Numbered from the stretch's first letter, positions 1 to 6,029 are shown. The stretch: 10,554 nt of DNA from Candidatus Bathyarchaeota archaeon (GCA_026014905.1 JAOZHK010000209.1:1-10554); one strand, 5' to 3'. Numbers and translations: made by a program. Notes: generated by a model from the sequence alone, not told the origin.

Positions 1-1
1 G

Positions 2-931
2 TGTATCAATCATCAGTGTATTTTCTGCTGGAACTCGACCCAAAACTGTGTCACGAGCTGGCGGGCTCGTAGCCCATATCGTGTAGTTGAGGAAATCCAG
101 AGACTTGTTGATCAATACGCCGCACAAGTCATTTTTTTCGCGGATGATAGCTTTGGTGCTGATACAAATTGGCTAGATACATTCACCTCTTTAATGACGC
201 GCAGTTTTCGCCAAGGACAAATCGAGTATGTCGCATCAATGCGAATCGACTCCGTGACACCCCAAATCTTACCTGAACTATTTGCTAGTGGCATGCGAAC
301 AATTTTCCATGGCATAGAAAGTGGATCACCACGATGCTGGAACACACTGGGTAAAAATGTTGCACCTTCAATCACCCGACAATCGATTGTTCGACTTATT
401 GAACAAGAGATACAGAACCGTCTAAGCCCAATCTGCTCGTTCATCGTCGGATTTCCAGGAGAAACTGAGGCGGACCTTGATCAAACCATTTCACTCTGTG
501 AAGAGCTAGCCCTTCGTGGTTCAATATTCTCACTCCAGATATTAGCACCCAATGAGGGAACAGCACTCTATTACGATCCGCAAATTAAAGATAACATCAT
601 ACCTGTAGATCTCTACCATGAATTTGGGGAATCGGAGAATATAAATCCAGAACAGCGCAGCGTCTTAGGTGACCAATTAAATGAATTCAAAGAGAGTCTC
701 CCCGACTTTCGTTTAATCCGACCCTCGATGCCTCTCACTCGATTGAAAGAAAAATACGCGCAGCTTGGACAAATTGCATCCTATGACGGACTCATCCAAC
801 GTCGATTTAAAGTCTTCAAACTAGCTAACAGCGAGCAGTCCTCTGAGAAATCGGAAATGCGAAGAATCGTCGGGAACGCTATAGGTCGGTTAGCAAAAAA
901 ATTTCGACAAAGAGATGAGTCTTCCACATAA
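2..931 (+). CDS. Radical SAM enzyme, C-terminal part (5' truncated)
   Basis: The reading frame is open from base 2 to the TAA at 929-931, giving 309 residues with the start outside the window; an internal ATG at 194 is not the start because the family core lies before it. The first visible residues form a cysteine cluster, CINHQCIFC, which should bind the [4Fe-4S] cluster that cleaves S-adenosylmethionine. Further family marks are RSPYRVVEEI, FFADDSFGAD, the strand motif FHGIESGS and the classic FIVGFPGETEADLDQT. These fit the B12-binding/radical SAM (Elp3/MiaB-like fold) class, often with a cobalamin-binding domain in front, which cannot be checked here. The substrate is not predictable. The C-terminus is basic and probably a tail. 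The gap to the next gene is 61 bases, so co-transcription with the MutL operon is possible but unproven. Cysteine spacing is CX4CX2C rather than CX3CX2C. Class is certain, function is not. Confidence 0.88.
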   Translation, partial: CINHQCIFCWNSTQNCVTSWRARSPYRVVEEIQRLVDQYAAQVIFFADDSFGADTNWLDTFTSLMTRSFRQGQIEYVASMRIDSVTPQILPELFASGMRTIFHGIESGSPRCWNTLGKNVAPSITRQSIVRLIEQEIQNRLSPICSFIVGFPGETEADLDQTISLCEELALRGSIFSLQILAPNEGTALYYDPQIKDNIIPVDLYHEFGESENINPEQRSVLGDQLNEFKESLPDFRLIRPSMPLTRLKEKYAQLGQIASYDGLIQRRFKVFKLANSEQSSEKSEMRRIVGNAIGRLAKKFRQRDESST

Positions 932-982
932 AACTAGCGCGAAGTTGTAATAGGAAAATATTAATATATTAGGTGAACGATT

Positions 983-990
983 GGAGGTGA
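983..990 (+). promoter_or_regulatory. Strong Shine-Dalgarno site fixing the start at 993
   Basis: GGAGGTGA lies two bases before ATG 993 and is a near-perfect match to the 3' end of archaeal 16S rRNA. It overlaps a TTG at 981 in the same frame, so the ATG at 993 and not the TTG is the start. A second copy of GGTGAAC sits 14 bases upstream (972-978), so the site is partly duplicated. Confidence 0.7.
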
Positions 991-992
991 AC

Positions 993-1331
993 ATGTCGCG
1001 AGCAAAGAAGTTCTTAAAAAAGCTCGTTGATGTAATCGGATTCGAACTTCCTAAAATCGAGATTACTCCCGAAAAGGAAGAGGAAACCATTAACATGATC
1101 GTTAATGCCATTGAACGTTGGGGAATGGAGGACTTCGCCATTCTCTTTGGATCTGGCTTTGCGCCCATGTCCGCTATTTTTGGGTACACGGTTTTACTTC
1201 CTTGGGCACCTGTAGCAGGTTGGATAGGAGTGGAGAATCCGTGGCAATATATCGCTTTCTTTGACAACCATGAAAACGTTAAAAAAATATTAAATAGACT
1301 ACATGAAGACTCAAAACTAAGTAGGTCATAA
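993..1331 (+). CDS. Small protein of unknown function, MutL operon
   Basis: This is a 112-residue protein from ATG 993, chosen because GGAGGTGA stands just before it. I do not recognise the family. The N-terminus is basic and amphipathic (MSRAKKFLKKLVDVIGFELP). An acidic stretch around residues 28-35 follows, then a hydrophobic, glycine- and proline-rich middle of about 30 residues (FAILFGSGFAPMSAIFGYTV to GWIGV). This middle could be a membrane segment or re-entrant hairpin, or just a buried core. The end is charged and helical (NVKKILNRLHEDSK). There are no cysteines and no metal or nucleotide motifs. It stops two bases before the MutL-family gene and is clearly co-transcribed with it, which suggests a role in the same process. 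It could be a small partner or membrane tether of the ATPase; that is inference. It is real by ribosome site, spacing and length. Confidence 0.75.
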   Translation: MSRAKKFLKKLVDVIGFELPKIEITPEKEEETINMIVNAIERWGMEDFAILFGSGFAPMSAIFGYTVLLPWAPVAGWIGVENPWQYIAFFDNHENVKKILNRLHEDSKLSRS

Positions 1332-1333
1332 TC

Positions 1334-3172
1334 ATGACAAAGGAATCATTGTATAAACTCATCCTCGCAACGGATTGTGGAAGCACCACAACCAAGGCGC
1401 GATTATTTCGAAAAATAGGCAAGGAATACCGCTTTGTTTGCACAGGAGAAGCTCCTACCACCGTTGAAGCCCCGTTTGAAGATGTTACTATGGGCGTGCG
1501 TAATGCTGTCCGAGAAGTTGAAGAATTAATGGGTATTAAAGCGCTGAGTGAAAAGGGTATTCTTATGCGACCAACGCCTCAAGATCCTGGAGTAGACCTT
1601 TATGTCACTACTAGTAGTGCTGGTGGAGGTCTCCAGATGATGGTCTTCGGTTTAACAAAAAGTATAACAGGAGAAAGCTGTGAACGAGCCGCTCTTGGTG
1701 GCGGCGCTATTGTGATGGATATTGTGAGTATGGAAGACGGGGAGCCCATTTATAAAAAGATTGAACGCACTCGTTCCTTACGTCCAGACATGGTCCTATT
1801 ATCCGGGGGAACAGATGGTGGAAACGTTCGTGAACCTGTACAAGTCGCGGAAATACTGAAAGTATCAGATCCTAAAGCACGGTTTGGAGAGGCGTTCAGT
1901 CTCCCTGTAATCTACGCAGGCAATAAAGATGCTCAAAATGGGGTTCGAGGAACTCTTGAAAATCAATTTGCCTTAAAAATAGTGGATAACCTCCGTCCCT
2001 CTGTTGAACTCGAGAATACGGATCCTGCTCGTGACGCGATTCAAGAACTCTTTATGGAACACGTGATGTCACATGCCCCTGGTTATGATAAATTAATGAC
2101 CTGGACGGATGTGCCGATCATGCCTACACCCCGTGGTGAAGGGACCATGTTTCAAACTGTTGCTCGGATGCGAAATCTTAACGTAATTGGCGTTGGTTTA
2201 GGCGGAGCCACAACCAATGTATATAGTGTTTTTGATAACAAATTTGTCCGTACTGTGAGCGCAAATTTAGGGATGAGTTACAGTATCTGTAATGTTCTCC
2301 GAGAGACGGGATTAACGAATATCTTGCGATGGATTCCCTTCGAAATAGACCCTACAGACCTCGATGATATCTTAGCAAATAAAATGATCCGGCCCACAAC
2401 TATCCCCCACAGTCTTAGAGAACTCATAATTGAACATGCAGTCGCGCGAGAAGCCTTACGACTTGGTTTTGAGCATCACAAATTCTTAGCCAGAGGTCTC
2501 CGAGGCGCAATCCCCGCGAAATTATTATCCGATACTTTTGGTGACTTGTCTATCCTTCGCTCGTACATCGATCTTCTTCAAGTGAAACTTATAGGTGGTA
2601 CTGGTGGACTGTTATCTCACGCACCTCGTCGAATTCAAAGCGCGATTATGCTTATGGATGGTTTTCAACCCGAAGGAATAACTCGACTCATACAAGATAG
2701 TGTTTTTATGTTTCCACATCTCGGTGTTCTCTCTTCCGTCGAACCTGAAATTGCCTACGAGGTCTTCGATAAAGATGCCGTCATTCGCTTAGGAGCCTGT
2801 ATCGCGCCCCGTGGCACTCCCGATAATATTGGCGATCCAGTGATGGCTGTCTCATGGACAATGCCTAATGGAGAAGAACATAGCGAACAGGTAATGCTTG
2901 GAGACATTATTCGCCTCCCTATTCCTGTTGGACAATCGATTGAAATGAAAATCAATCCTCAAAGATCCCTTGACATGGGTGAAGGAACGGGTCGAGAAGT
3001 TACCGCGCGTGTTGAAGGAGGTGAGGCAGGCATCCTTCTCGATGGACGTGGACGACCAATCCGTTTCCCCGATGATCGCACAGCGATGAAACAAACCCTC
3101 TTCAAATGGTACAAGGCTTTGGACATGTATTCCTCCGATGCACTTCACCAATATGAACAGGAGGTTAGCTAG
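1334..3172 (+). CDS. MutL/GlmL-family ASKHA ATPase, long form
   Basis: This 612-residue protein belongs to the glutamate mutase L (MutL/GlmL) family. Members are ATPases of the actin/Hsp70/sugar kinase fold, encoded next to B12-dependent glutamate mutase and related mutases and thought to assist or reactivate them. The phosphate-1 loop is LATDCGSTTTKARLF (residues 11-25), the phosphate-2 loop is GVGLGGATTNVYSVF (286-300) and the adenosine-site glycine motif is LIGGTGGLLSHAP (419-431). LLSGGTDGGN (155-164) is also typical. GlmL proteins of glutamate mutase operons are about 460 residues; this one has roughly 120 extra C-terminal residues (from about 490), rich in beta strands. The start is ATG 1334, two bases after the previous stop, with AGGT a few bases upstream. 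No mutase subunit or B12 domain is encoded nearby. This is not the DNA mismatch-repair MutL despite the name. The cell target is unknown. Confidence 0.9.
   Translation: MTKESLYKLILATDCGSTTTKARLFRKIGKEYRFVCTGEAPTTVEAPFEDVTMGVRNAVREVEELMGIKALSEKGILMRPTPQDPGVDLYVTTSSAGGGLQMMVFGLTKSITGESCERAALGGGAIVMDIVSMEDGEPIYKKIERTRSLRPDMVLLSGGTDGGNVREPVQVAEILKVSDPKARFGEAFSLPVIYAGNKDAQNGVRGTLENQFALKIVDNLRPSVELENTDPARDAIQELFMEHVMSHAPGYDKLMTWTDVPIMPTPRGEGTMFQTVARMRNLNVIGVGLGGATTNVYSVFDNKFVRTVSANLGMSYSICNVLRETGLTNILRWIPFEIDPTDLDDILANKMIRPTTIPHSLRELIIEHAVAREALRLGFEHHKFLARGLRGAIPAKLLSDTFGDLSILRSYIDLLQVKLIGGTGGLLSHAPRRIQSAIMLMDGFQPEGITRLIQDSVFMFPHLGVLSSVEPEIAYEVFDKDAVIRLGACIAPRGTPDNIGDPVMAVSWTMPNGEEHSEQVMLGDIIRLPIPVGQSIEMKINPQRSLDMGEGTGREVTARVEGGEAGILLDGRGRPIRFPDDRTAMKQTLFKWYKALDMYSSDALHQYEQEVS
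3159..3165 (+). promoter_or_regulatory. Shine-Dalgarno site inside the end of the MutL gene
   Basis: AGGAGGT lies seven bases before ATG 3173 and inside the last codons of the MutL-family gene. The upstream stop (TAG 3170-3172) abuts the start codon directly, so the two proteins are translated from one message and are probably coupled. Confidence 0.7.
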
Positions 3173-4294
3173 ATGTCTTTTGCATTCACCCCTGGACTTA
3201 AAGTAACGAAATCTATCGTAATCACAAAAGAACGCATTCTCCCTGTTCCTGGCGAAGTCTTAGTCAAGCAAGGTGACGAGGTAAGCTATGATACCATTGT
3301 AGCACAAACGCACGTCCCTTCAGATGTCCACATGCGGCCAATTGCCTATATTATTGGTTGCGAAAACTATGAACTCCCCAAGCTTATGAATTTTAAAGAA
3401 GGAGATTTCGTAAAGGAGGGTGATATGGTTGCCCAAACAAGTTCTTTCTTTGGTTTATTTAAAAGTCAATACAGAGCGCGCTATACAGGAACAATTGAAC
3501 TAATTTCGCCCATTACTGGGATGGTCGCTATTCGTGAACCTCCAACCCCTGTAAAGGTTGAATCATATATTCCTGGCCAAATCATCAACGTCCAAGAAGA
3601 TGTCGGAGTAACTGTCCAGGTCACTGCGTCCCTTGTTCAAGGCATCTTCGGTATTGGAGGCGAGCGTCATGGAGAACTCGTTTCTATCGCAAAACCTGAC
3701 GAAGTTCTTAATCTCGAACACATTAATTCCAGTCATGCAGGCAAAATTCTGTTCGGAGGCTCGCTTGTTACATCAGACATTCTCAAGAAAGCAGCTGAAA
3801 TAGGTGTCAAAGGCATCGTTGTTGGCGGAATCAAGCGGAACGACCTCAATCAATTCTTAGGATATGAAATAGGCGTCGCAATTACTGGCGAAGAACCAAT
3901 TGATTTAACTTGTATCGTGACAGAGGGCTTTGGCAAAATGACGATGGCGGGACACATCTATGACCTCTTAACGTCTCATAATGGTCATCTAGCATGTATT
4001 AACGGAGCCACCCAAATTCGCGCAGGAGTTATTCGTCCAGAAATTATCATTCCATTAACCCAAAGAACACATATTGATGATGACGACGAGCAATTAGCGT
4101 ATGGCATGGAGGCAGGAACACGTATACGTATCATTCGCCAACCCTATTTTGGTGCATTAGGATATGTCACTGCACTCCCAATCGAACTTCAAACCGTTGA
4201 AACCGAATCTCATGTTCGCGTCTTAGAAGCAAAACTTGATGATGGGCGCACGATTATAGTACCTCGAGCCAATGTAGAGATCATGGAAGATTAG
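3173..4294 (+). CDS. Barrel-sandwich/KOW-like partner of MutL ATPase, function unknown
   Basis: This 373-residue protein starts at the base after the MutL stop. No signal peptide, membrane helix or catalytic motif is visible, so it is a cytoplasmic protein of unknown function. The N-terminal 120 residues contain two lipoyl/biotinyl-like half-barrel patterns: PGEVLVKQGDEVSYDTIVAQ (26-45) and FKEGDFVKEGDMVAQT (74-89), followed by ISPITGMVAIREPP (111-124). Neither shows the lysine or histidine of a true cofactor-carrying hairpin. The middle (about 185-255) looks alpha/beta, with GVKGIVVGGIKRNDLNQFLG and VTEGFGKM. The last 60 residues resemble a KOW/SH3-like barrel: GTRIRIIRQPYFGALGYVTA and DDGRTIIVPRANVEI. 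A run of four aspartates is at 302-305. Abutting genes and coupled translation imply a complex or shared pathway with the ATPase. These domain assignments come from reading the sequence only. Confidence 0.8.
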   Translation: MSFAFTPGLKVTKSIVITKERILPVPGEVLVKQGDEVSYDTIVAQTHVPSDVHMRPIAYIIGCENYELPKLMNFKEGDFVKEGDMVAQTSSFFGLFKSQYRARYTGTIELISPITGMVAIREPPTPVKVESYIPGQIINVQEDVGVTVQVTASLVQGIFGIGGERHGELVSIAKPDEVLNLEHINSSHAGKILFGGSLVTSDILKKAAEIGVKGIVVGGIKRNDLNQFLGYEIGVAITGEEPIDLTCIVTEGFGKMTMAGHIYDLLTSHNGHLACINGATQIRAGVIRPEIIIPLTQRTHIDDDDEQLAYGMEAGTRIRIIRQPYFGALGYVTALPIELQTVETESHVRVLEAKLDDGRTIIVPRANVEIMED

Positions 4295-4309
4295 AGTATA
4301 AAGGCTCGT

Positions 4310-4326
4310 CTCTCACTTTTTTTTCT
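4310..4326 (+). terminator. Oligo-T transcription terminator of the MutL operon
   Basis: Eight consecutive T bases (4317-4324) in a pyrimidine-rich stretch begin 22 bases after the last stop codon of the operon. No stable hairpin precedes them. Archaeal RNA polymerase stops at such U-runs without a stem, so this fits the end of the transcript. Confidence 0.6.
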
Positions 4327-4365
4327 AACAATATCATGACATACATAATTAAGTATTTTAAAAAA

Positions 4366-4377
4366 AAATTATATACT
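4366..4377 (+). promoter_or_regulatory. TATA-box promoter of the 51-residue membrane protein gene
   Basis: ATTATATACT follows an A-rich stretch (4360-4368) that could serve as a BRE element. Transcription would begin about 25 bases downstream, near 4397-4400, leaving a leader of about 25 bases before ATG 4423. It lies just after the previous operon's terminator. Confidence 0.5.
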
Positions 4378-4422
4378 CGCGGCTATTGATCTTATACGGG
4401 CAATCAAGTCATGTGAAATCAA

Positions 4423-4578
4423 ATGAAAAAACTTCCCTTTTTTATCATAATATTTGCTGCATTAGGAATAAGTGGAATAATTGATTATTATGTTGGGCTT
4501 CCTATAGTGGGAACGGCTGCACTATTAGTATCCATCTTCATGATAGAGAGATATTATAGGAAAAATAAAGATAGTTGA
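4423..4578 (+). CDS. 51-residue two-helix membrane protein
   Basis: This short gene runs from ATG 4423 to TGA 4576-4578. The protein starts MKKLPFFIIIFAALGISG and forms one membrane helix (about 5-20). A short loop with DYYVGLP follows, then a second helix (about 28-41, VGTAALLVSIFMIERYY) and a basic tail RKNKDS. The positive tail and the two lysines after the start predict both ends on the cytoplasmic side. I do not recognise a family. Support comes from the strongly hydrophobic helices in one frame only, charges placed at the ends, a TATA box at a fitting distance and a location after a terminator. There is no strong ribosome binding site; only a GTGA at 4413-4416 precedes the start. It is the first of three small membrane proteins in a row. 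Confidence 0.6.
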   Translation: MKKLPFFIIIFAALGISGIIDYYVGLPIVGTAALLVSIFMIERYYRKNKDS

Positions 4579-4589
4579 TATCACTAGTA

Positions 4590-4601
4590 CGCGCGCGCGC
4601 G
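4590..4601. repeat. (CG)6 alternating tract
   Basis: Six pure CG dinucleotides stand 11 bases after the stop of the 51-residue gene, followed by TTTTC. The tract is striking in AT-rich surroundings and could adopt left-handed Z-DNA or act as a pause with the T-run behind it. A similar (CG)5 follows the four-helix membrane protein gene. Confidence 0.8.
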
Positions 4602-4628
4602 TTTTCTCAGTATTATTATAATATTATG

Positions 4629-4645
4629 TATAGTTTATATAACGG
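4629..4645 (+). promoter_or_regulatory. TATA-box promoter, copy 1 of a 17-base repeated element
   Basis: TATAGTTTATATAACGG contains the archaeal TATA box TTTATATA (4634-4641). The same 17 bases recur exactly at 5387-5403 before the next membrane protein gene. A start near 4662-4668 gives a leader of about 165 bases before the PH-like gene, unusually long here. That suggests leader control or an extra small gene in the leader. Confidence 0.65.
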
Positions 4646-4830
4646 CTCTCGAAATATGTATAATGATCAAGTTTTCATAGGACACGAGTGGGTTCATTGA
4701 ATAACTCTACTGAAGAAAGGAATCATCTGAGCCATCAACTGATACTTTATTGTAGCACTAGTTGTATCTTGTGTGCGTGGACTTCATGTACCTGCGGAAT
4801 AGGTGAACTTATCCTATATGTCTGAAAGAT
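4646..4830 (+). other. Long leader of the PH-like gene
   Basis: This stretch between promoter copy 1 and the PH-like gene holds a possible cysteine-rich small ORF (4688-4825). It also holds a good Shine-Dalgarno sequence AGGTGA (4801-4806), 11 bases before ATG 4818. That ATG opens a six-codon ORF (ATG 4818 to TAA 4836-4838) that overlaps the start of the PH-like gene at 4831. The site is too far (24 bases) from ATG 4831 to serve it directly. This could be leader-peptide coupling, or a one-base sequence error that hides a start at 4818. No stable RNA fold or known riboswitch is evident by eye. Confidence 0.4.
4688..4825 (+). CDS. Possible 45-residue cysteine-rich small protein
   Basis: A GTG at 4688 opens a 45-residue frame ending at TGA 4823-4825, five bases before the PH-like gene. 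The C-terminal half is LYCSTSCILCAWTSCTCGIG, with five cysteines in fifteen residues spaced CX3CX2CX4CXC. This density could bind zinc or an Fe-S cluster, or could arise by chance in a TG-rich stretch. A weak AGGA (4679-4682) lies six bases before the GTG, which is where a transcript from promoter copy 1 would begin. The N-terminal half is hydrophilic. I recognise no family. Small zinc-binding modules sometimes accompany PH-like membrane proteins, so the position is suggestive. Start codon and reality are both uncertain. Confidence 0.25.
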   Translation: MGSLNNSTEERNHLSHQLILYCSTSCILCAWTSCTCGIGELILYV

Positions 4831-5298
4831 ATGGTTAATGCTATGTCTCTACCCCAAGATATCCAAACTAAGTTAGATCCTAACGAAACAATAATTCAAT
4901 ATGGTGCCATTCTGGAAGGGGTACTCTACATTACGAGCAAACGCATTCTCTTTCGAGATGTAGATGCTAGACATACAATTGAAAGTATCGCTTATCAAGA
5001 TATCATGTTAATAGATACTACAACAACTAAAAGACAAATAGGCTGGATCATTGCTGGGATTGTCATTCTACTTGGCACATTTTTCACTGTTTTTTATTTT
5101 AATGTCATTTTGTCTGACATAGCATACATCATTATCAGCCTCGTAAGCATCATAATGATCATCGTTGGTTTTTATAAAGTACCTAGTTATACTCTAAAAG
5201 TTTCAGGGAACCGCGATATAAAACTGTCTGCGAGAAATATTAACGATTTTATCTATCATATCCGGAAATATCGCAATCAAGCGCTTCCGTCGTCGTAA
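4831..5298 (+). CDS. PH-like (bPH) domain membrane protein
   Basis: This 155-residue protein has an N-terminal half-barrel typical of bacterial/archaeal PH-like (bPH_2/DUF304-type) proteins: a helical start (LPQDIQTKLDPNETIIQYGA), then strands GVLYITSKRILFRD and HTIESIAYQDIMLID (30-62). Two membrane helices follow (about 71-90 and 95-115). The barrel then seems to resume with YTLKVSGNRDIKLSA and an amphipathic closing helix NINDFIYHIRKYR. The membrane pair is therefore inserted within, or between halves of, the PH-like fold, with both soluble parts on the cytoplasmic side. Function in archaea is unknown; such domains are thought to bind partners or lipids at the membrane. The start could be ATG 4831 or ATG 4843 (MSLPQD), the latter leaving the conserved part intact. 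It has its own TATA box 190 bases upstream, so it is not obviously part of an operon. Confidence 0.75.
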   Translation: MVNAMSLPQDIQTKLDPNETIIQYGAILEGVLYITSKRILFRDVDARHTIESIAYQDIMLIDTTTTKRQIGWIIAGIVILLGTFFTVFYFNVILSDIAYIIISLVSIIMIIVGFYKVPSYTLKVSGNRDIKLSARNINDFIYHIRKYRNQALPSS

Positions 5299-5386
5299 GA
5301 AGTTGTTACGTGGGCGCGTTTACTGTTCGCGATCTAAGCTCACGCACGCTCACCGAATAATTGTTGTTCTATTGTTATGTGAAATA

Positions 5387-5403
5387 TATAGTTTATATAA
5401 CGG
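5387..5403 (+). promoter_or_regulatory. TATA-box promoter, copy 2 of the 17-base repeated element
   Basis: The 17 bases TATAGTTTATATAACGG are identical to 4629-4645. The TATA box is at 5392-5399, so transcription should start near 5421 and leave a leader of about 30 bases before ATG 5452. AATATG follows the element at a nearly equal distance in both copies. Confidence 0.65.
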
Positions 5404-5451
5404 TTAGTCAATATGCTTGGTGAGTAGCTTCTGCAGAGGGGCGGACCTGAC

Positions 5452-5919
5452 ATGATGTTTCGCTCTGAAAGTGAAAAACAATTCTCCAAACGACAGCAGA
5501 TAATTACGTTGATTCTTGCTGTTTTTCTACTCGCGTTATATCTCATGAATATTTTCCCTCGGACAGAGACAGACATTAAGATCAATAACCTCTGGGTATT
5601 CTTTTTTCCCATCCAGATCATAATGACCTTATACTCCGCGTGGAGTTATACAAAAAAATACGAGAACCTGTTGTTTCTTCAATCAGTATTACTGCTTTTC
5701 AGCTGGCTGACACGTTTCTCAACTACCCTTGATCCTTCTCCATTAATAACACCCTCATACTTCAGTTATGATCTGAGTACAACATTTGAAATAGGAATCA
5801 AAATGTCTGTCGAAGAAATACTCTACGCTATCTTATCTCTTACTGCAGTAGGGCTTTCAATATGGCCTGCACTTAAACGCAGACTACTAAAAAAACCCGC
5901 TGTAGCATCAATAACTTGA
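5452..5919 (+). CDS. Four-helix membrane protein of unknown function
   Basis: This 155-residue protein has four predicted membrane helices at about 17-35, 48-66, 73-89 and 121-141. The N-terminus is charged (SESEKQFSKRQQ), and the loop between helices 3 and 4 is 30 residues long and rich in serine, threonine and proline. The basic C-terminal tail (KRRLLKKP) suggests that both ends are cytoplasmic. There are no cysteines or histidines, no catalytic motif and no family that I recognise. Two ATG codons are adjacent (5452 and 5455). A purine-rich AGAGGGG (5435-5441) stands about ten bases before the first. It has its own promoter, identical in core to that of the PH-like gene, so the two may be co-regulated. 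It is convergent with the fumarate reductase operon, 110 bases away. Confidence 0.65.
   Translation: MMFRSESEKQFSKRQQIITLILAVFLLALYLMNIFPRTETDIKINNLWVFFFPIQIIMTLYSAWSYTKKYENLLFLQSVLLLFSWLTRFSTTLDPSPLITPSYFSYDLSTTFEIGIKMSVEEILYAILSLTAVGLSIWPALKRRLLKKPAVASIT
5889..5895 (-). terminator. Possible oligo-T terminator of the - strand operon
   Basis: Read on the - strand, a run of seven T bases preceded by GCGGG lies 135 bases after the flavoprotein stop codon, inside the 3' end of the convergent four-helix gene. It is the first clear T-run downstream and could end the operon transcript. If so, the two convergent transcripts overlap. This is a weak call based on the T-run alone. Confidence 0.3.
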
Positions 5920-5923
5920 TAAC

Positions 5924-5933
5924 CGCGCGCGCG
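5924..5933. repeat. (CG)5 alternating tract between convergent genes
   Basis: Five pure CG dinucleotides begin five bases after the stop of the four-helix membrane protein gene. They lie in the 110-base gap before the convergent flavoprotein stop. The placement mirrors the (CG)6 tract after the 51-residue gene. The rest of the gap holds only a T5 at 5978-5982. Confidence 0.7.
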
Positions 5934-6029
5934 ATGGCGGCGATGATATCAGCGATTGTTACGCTTAGAATCCGGGCTTTTTATGGTTATTCTTGGGATC
6001 GTTTTACTTGTCGTCGCTCGCTAAGCCAA

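Noticed and set aside
955..970. AT-rich TATA-like stretch before the 112-residue gene
   Set aside because: Placed only about 25-35 bases before ATG 993, it would start transcription at or inside the ribosome binding site, so the strong Shine-Dalgarno would be useless. Co-transcription from upstream fits better.
1334..3172. DNA mismatch repair MutL
   Set aside because: The sequence has ASKHA ATPase motifs and none of the GHKL motifs; only the family name is shared.
3173..3600. Biotin or lipoyl carrier domain in the MutL partner
   Set aside because: The half-barrel pattern is there, but the hairpin lysine motif (MKM or DKA type) is absent.
4646..4830. Possible C/D box RNA, because several CTGA boxes occur in the leader
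   Set aside because: No proper RTGATGA C box was found at a suitable distance, and CTGA is frequent by chance.
5956..6024. 22-codon + strand ORF from TTG 5956 with a hydrophobic end (GLFMVILGIVLLVVAR) in the convergent gap
   Set aside because: It has no ribosome site or promoter, a weak start codon and no upstream continuation past a stop at about 5945. It may be a remnant of a lost membrane protein tail, but the evidence is too thin to call a gene.
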